Below are positions 24,361-25,453 of a DNA stretch of 25,453 bases, one piece after another (position 1 is the first letter of the stretch; the number at the start of each line of letters is the position of its first letter). Under the pieces are notes generated by a model that made no database searches, was not told where the DNA came from, and worked only from the letters and a program-made list of their open reading frames with translations. The position numbers and the translations under genes were made by a program. The stretch lies in contig CAKQKQ010000019.1 in assembly GCA_934249265.1 (NCBI GenBank), forward strand, positions 1 to 25,453, given 5' to 3'. This DNA comes from an uncultured Clostridia bacterium. Its GTDB lineage: Bacteria; Bacillota; Clostridia; Christensenellales; Borkfalkiaceae.

Positions 24361-25191
24361 ATGAGTTTAGCCGATAAAATTTTTATAGAAAACTGCAAAG
24401 ACATAATAGAAAACGGAATTTGGGATACCGACAAACCCGTCAGACCAAAGTGGCTCGACGGCACGCCCGCGCACACCGTAAAAAAGTTTTGCATAGTAAA
24501 TCGTTATGATTTAAGCAAAGAATTTCCCATTATCACCATAAGAAAAACGGCTTTTAAGTCGGCACTTGACGAAATTTTGTGGATTTGGCAAAAAAAATCA
24601 AACAATATTCACGATTTAAACAGCCACATATGGGATAGTTGGGCTGACGAAAACGGCAGCATAGGCAAGGCTTACGGTTATCAACTCGGCGTAAAGCATC
24701 ATTATCCCGAGGGAGATATGGACCAAGTCGATAGAGTGCTTTACGACCTTAAACACAACCCGACTTCGAGGCGTATTCTCACCAATATTTACACTTTTGC
24801 CGACCTTTCGGAGATGAATTTGTATCCGTGCGCATACTCGATGACTTTCAACGTTACGGGCAACAAACTCAACGGAATACTCAACCAAAGGTCAAACGAT
24901 ATGGCTGTCGCCAACAATTGGAACGTGGTGCAGTACGCTGCGCTTATAATGATGTTCGCAAAAGTTTCGGGTCTCGTCCCCGGGGAACTCGTGCACGTAA
25001 TTGCCGACGCACACATTTACGAAAGGCATATTCCCGTAATAAAGCAAATGTTTGAAAATCCGCAATATGCCGCGCCAAAGGTGTATATCAACCGCGACGT
25101 AAAGGATTTTTACGATTTTAAAGTGGAAGATTTCACAATAGAAGATTACGAGTTTACGCCGCTTAAAACCAAATTCGAGGTGGCTGTATGA
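24361..25191 (+). CDS. thyA: Thymidylate synthase ThyA
   Basis: ThyA methylates dUMP to dTMP with methylenetetrahydrofolate and releases dihydrofolate. The 276-residue product shows the conserved WQKKSNNIHDLN region, GKAYGYQLG (102-110), SRRIL (136-140), the nucleophile C157 in LYPCAYSMTF, and the dUMP-binding QRSND (176-180) followed by NNWNVVQYA. The usual PCH motif reads PCA here and the LGxPFN segment reads ANNWNV; I recall both as traits of a known clostridial ThyA branch, so it is not a broken gene. AAAGGATG precedes the ATG. The stop overlaps the folA start by four bases (ATGA), which fits coupled production of an enzyme pair that regenerates folate. Confidence 0.95.
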   Translation: MSLADKIFIENCKDIIENGIWDTDKPVRPKWLDGTPAHTVKKFCIVNRYDLSKEFPIITIRKTAFKSALDEILWIWQKKSNNIHDLNSHIWDSWADENGSIGKAYGYQLGVKHHYPEGDMDQVDRVLYDLKHNPTSRRILTNIYTFADLSEMNLYPCAYSMTFNVTGNKLNGILNQRSNDMAVANNWNVVQYAALIMMFAKVSGLVPGELVHVIADAHIYERHIPVIKQMFENPQYAAPKVYINRDVKDFYDFKVEDFTIEDYEFTPLKTKFEVAV

Positions 25192-25453
25192 TAAAAGCAA
25201 TTGTCGCCGTGGACAAAAAATGGGGCATTGGCAAAAACAACGGCTTGCTTTTTTCAATACCCGAAGATATGAAGTTTTTTAGGCAAAAAACGAGCGGAAA
25301 AGTCGTTTGCATGGGGTATAATACCTTGCTTTCTTTTCCAGAGGGTAAACCACTTAAAAATCGCACCAATATCGTGCTGTGTTCTGACGGAACACCTCAT
25401 GTCGAGGGGTGTATTATCGTCAACACTTTAAACCAACTTTTTGAAAAATTGTA
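25188..25453 (+). CDS. folA: Dihydrofolate reductase, 5' part (truncated by window end)
   Basis: DHFR reduces the dihydrofolate made by ThyA to tetrahydrofolate with NADPH. The first 88 residues are visible; the frame is open to the window end. They show AIVAVDKKWGIGKNNGLL (4-21), the active-site acid E26 in SIPEDMKFF, the MGYNTLLSFP segment (42-51) and KNRTNIVL (57-64). The tryptophan often found after LP/LL is F22 here, and MGY replaces the commoner MGR. The start ATG 25188 overlaps the thyA stop (ATGA). Confidence 0.93.
   Translation, partial: MIKAIVAVDKKWGIGKNNGLLFSIPEDMKFFRQKTSGKVVCMGYNTLLSFPEGKPLKNRTNIVLCSDGTPHVEGCIIVNTLNQLFEKL

Overview
The window looks like chromosomal core DNA from an uncultured, low-to-mid GC, endospore-forming Firmicute, most likely a member of Clostridia. 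The clues are FakA next to RecG, RNase J, a TrmR-TrhP pair, a clostridial-type ThyA, AAGGA/GGAGG ribosome sites throughout, and an unsplit gene for pro-sigma-K, the late mother-cell sporulation factor. I see no rRNA, tRNA, CRISPR array, transposase or prophage gene. Species-level placement is not possible from the sequence alone.

Layout. 1-2883 (+): the C-terminal end of fakA, a strong terminator, then recG. 3091-6195 (-): a lysine/diaminopimelate block transcribed asd > dapA > dapB, with a bidirectional terminator between recG and dapB; DapB carries an odd Gly/Cys-rich tandem repeat. 6385-8594 (+): a good sigma-A promoter, a long leader, a six-helix membrane protein with a charged tail, and an overlapping SAM methyltransferase. 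8766-12130 (+): hslO (Hsp33), then an overlapping pair of helical-repeat proteins of unknown function. 12300-13280 (+): a YkvI-like membrane protein that overlaps, tail to tail, a minus-strand ABC importer (15818-13204: lipoprotein, ATPase, permease). The importer and valS diverge from two promoters whose -35 boxes overlap. 16004-18676 (+): valS and its terminator. 18885-23212 (+): rnjA, trmR, trhP and sigK. 23404-25453 (+): a promoter, a terminator-like hairpin, an SDR oxidoreductase, thyA and the start of folA.

How genes work together. Asd, DapA and DapB catalyse three steps from aspartyl phosphate toward diaminopimelate for peptidoglycan and lysine. TrmR and TrhP together make 5-methoxyuridine at the tRNA wobble position. 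ThyA produces the dihydrofolate that FolA reduces back to tetrahydrofolate. The three importer proteins form one NitT/TauT-type uptake system of unknown substrate.

I found no convincing new defence or mobile system. The points most worth following up are the possible antisense arrangement over the YkvI-like gene, the promoter plus hairpin in front of the SDR-thyA-folA operon, the uncharacterised TPR/HEAT-like pair, and the repeat insertion in DapB.
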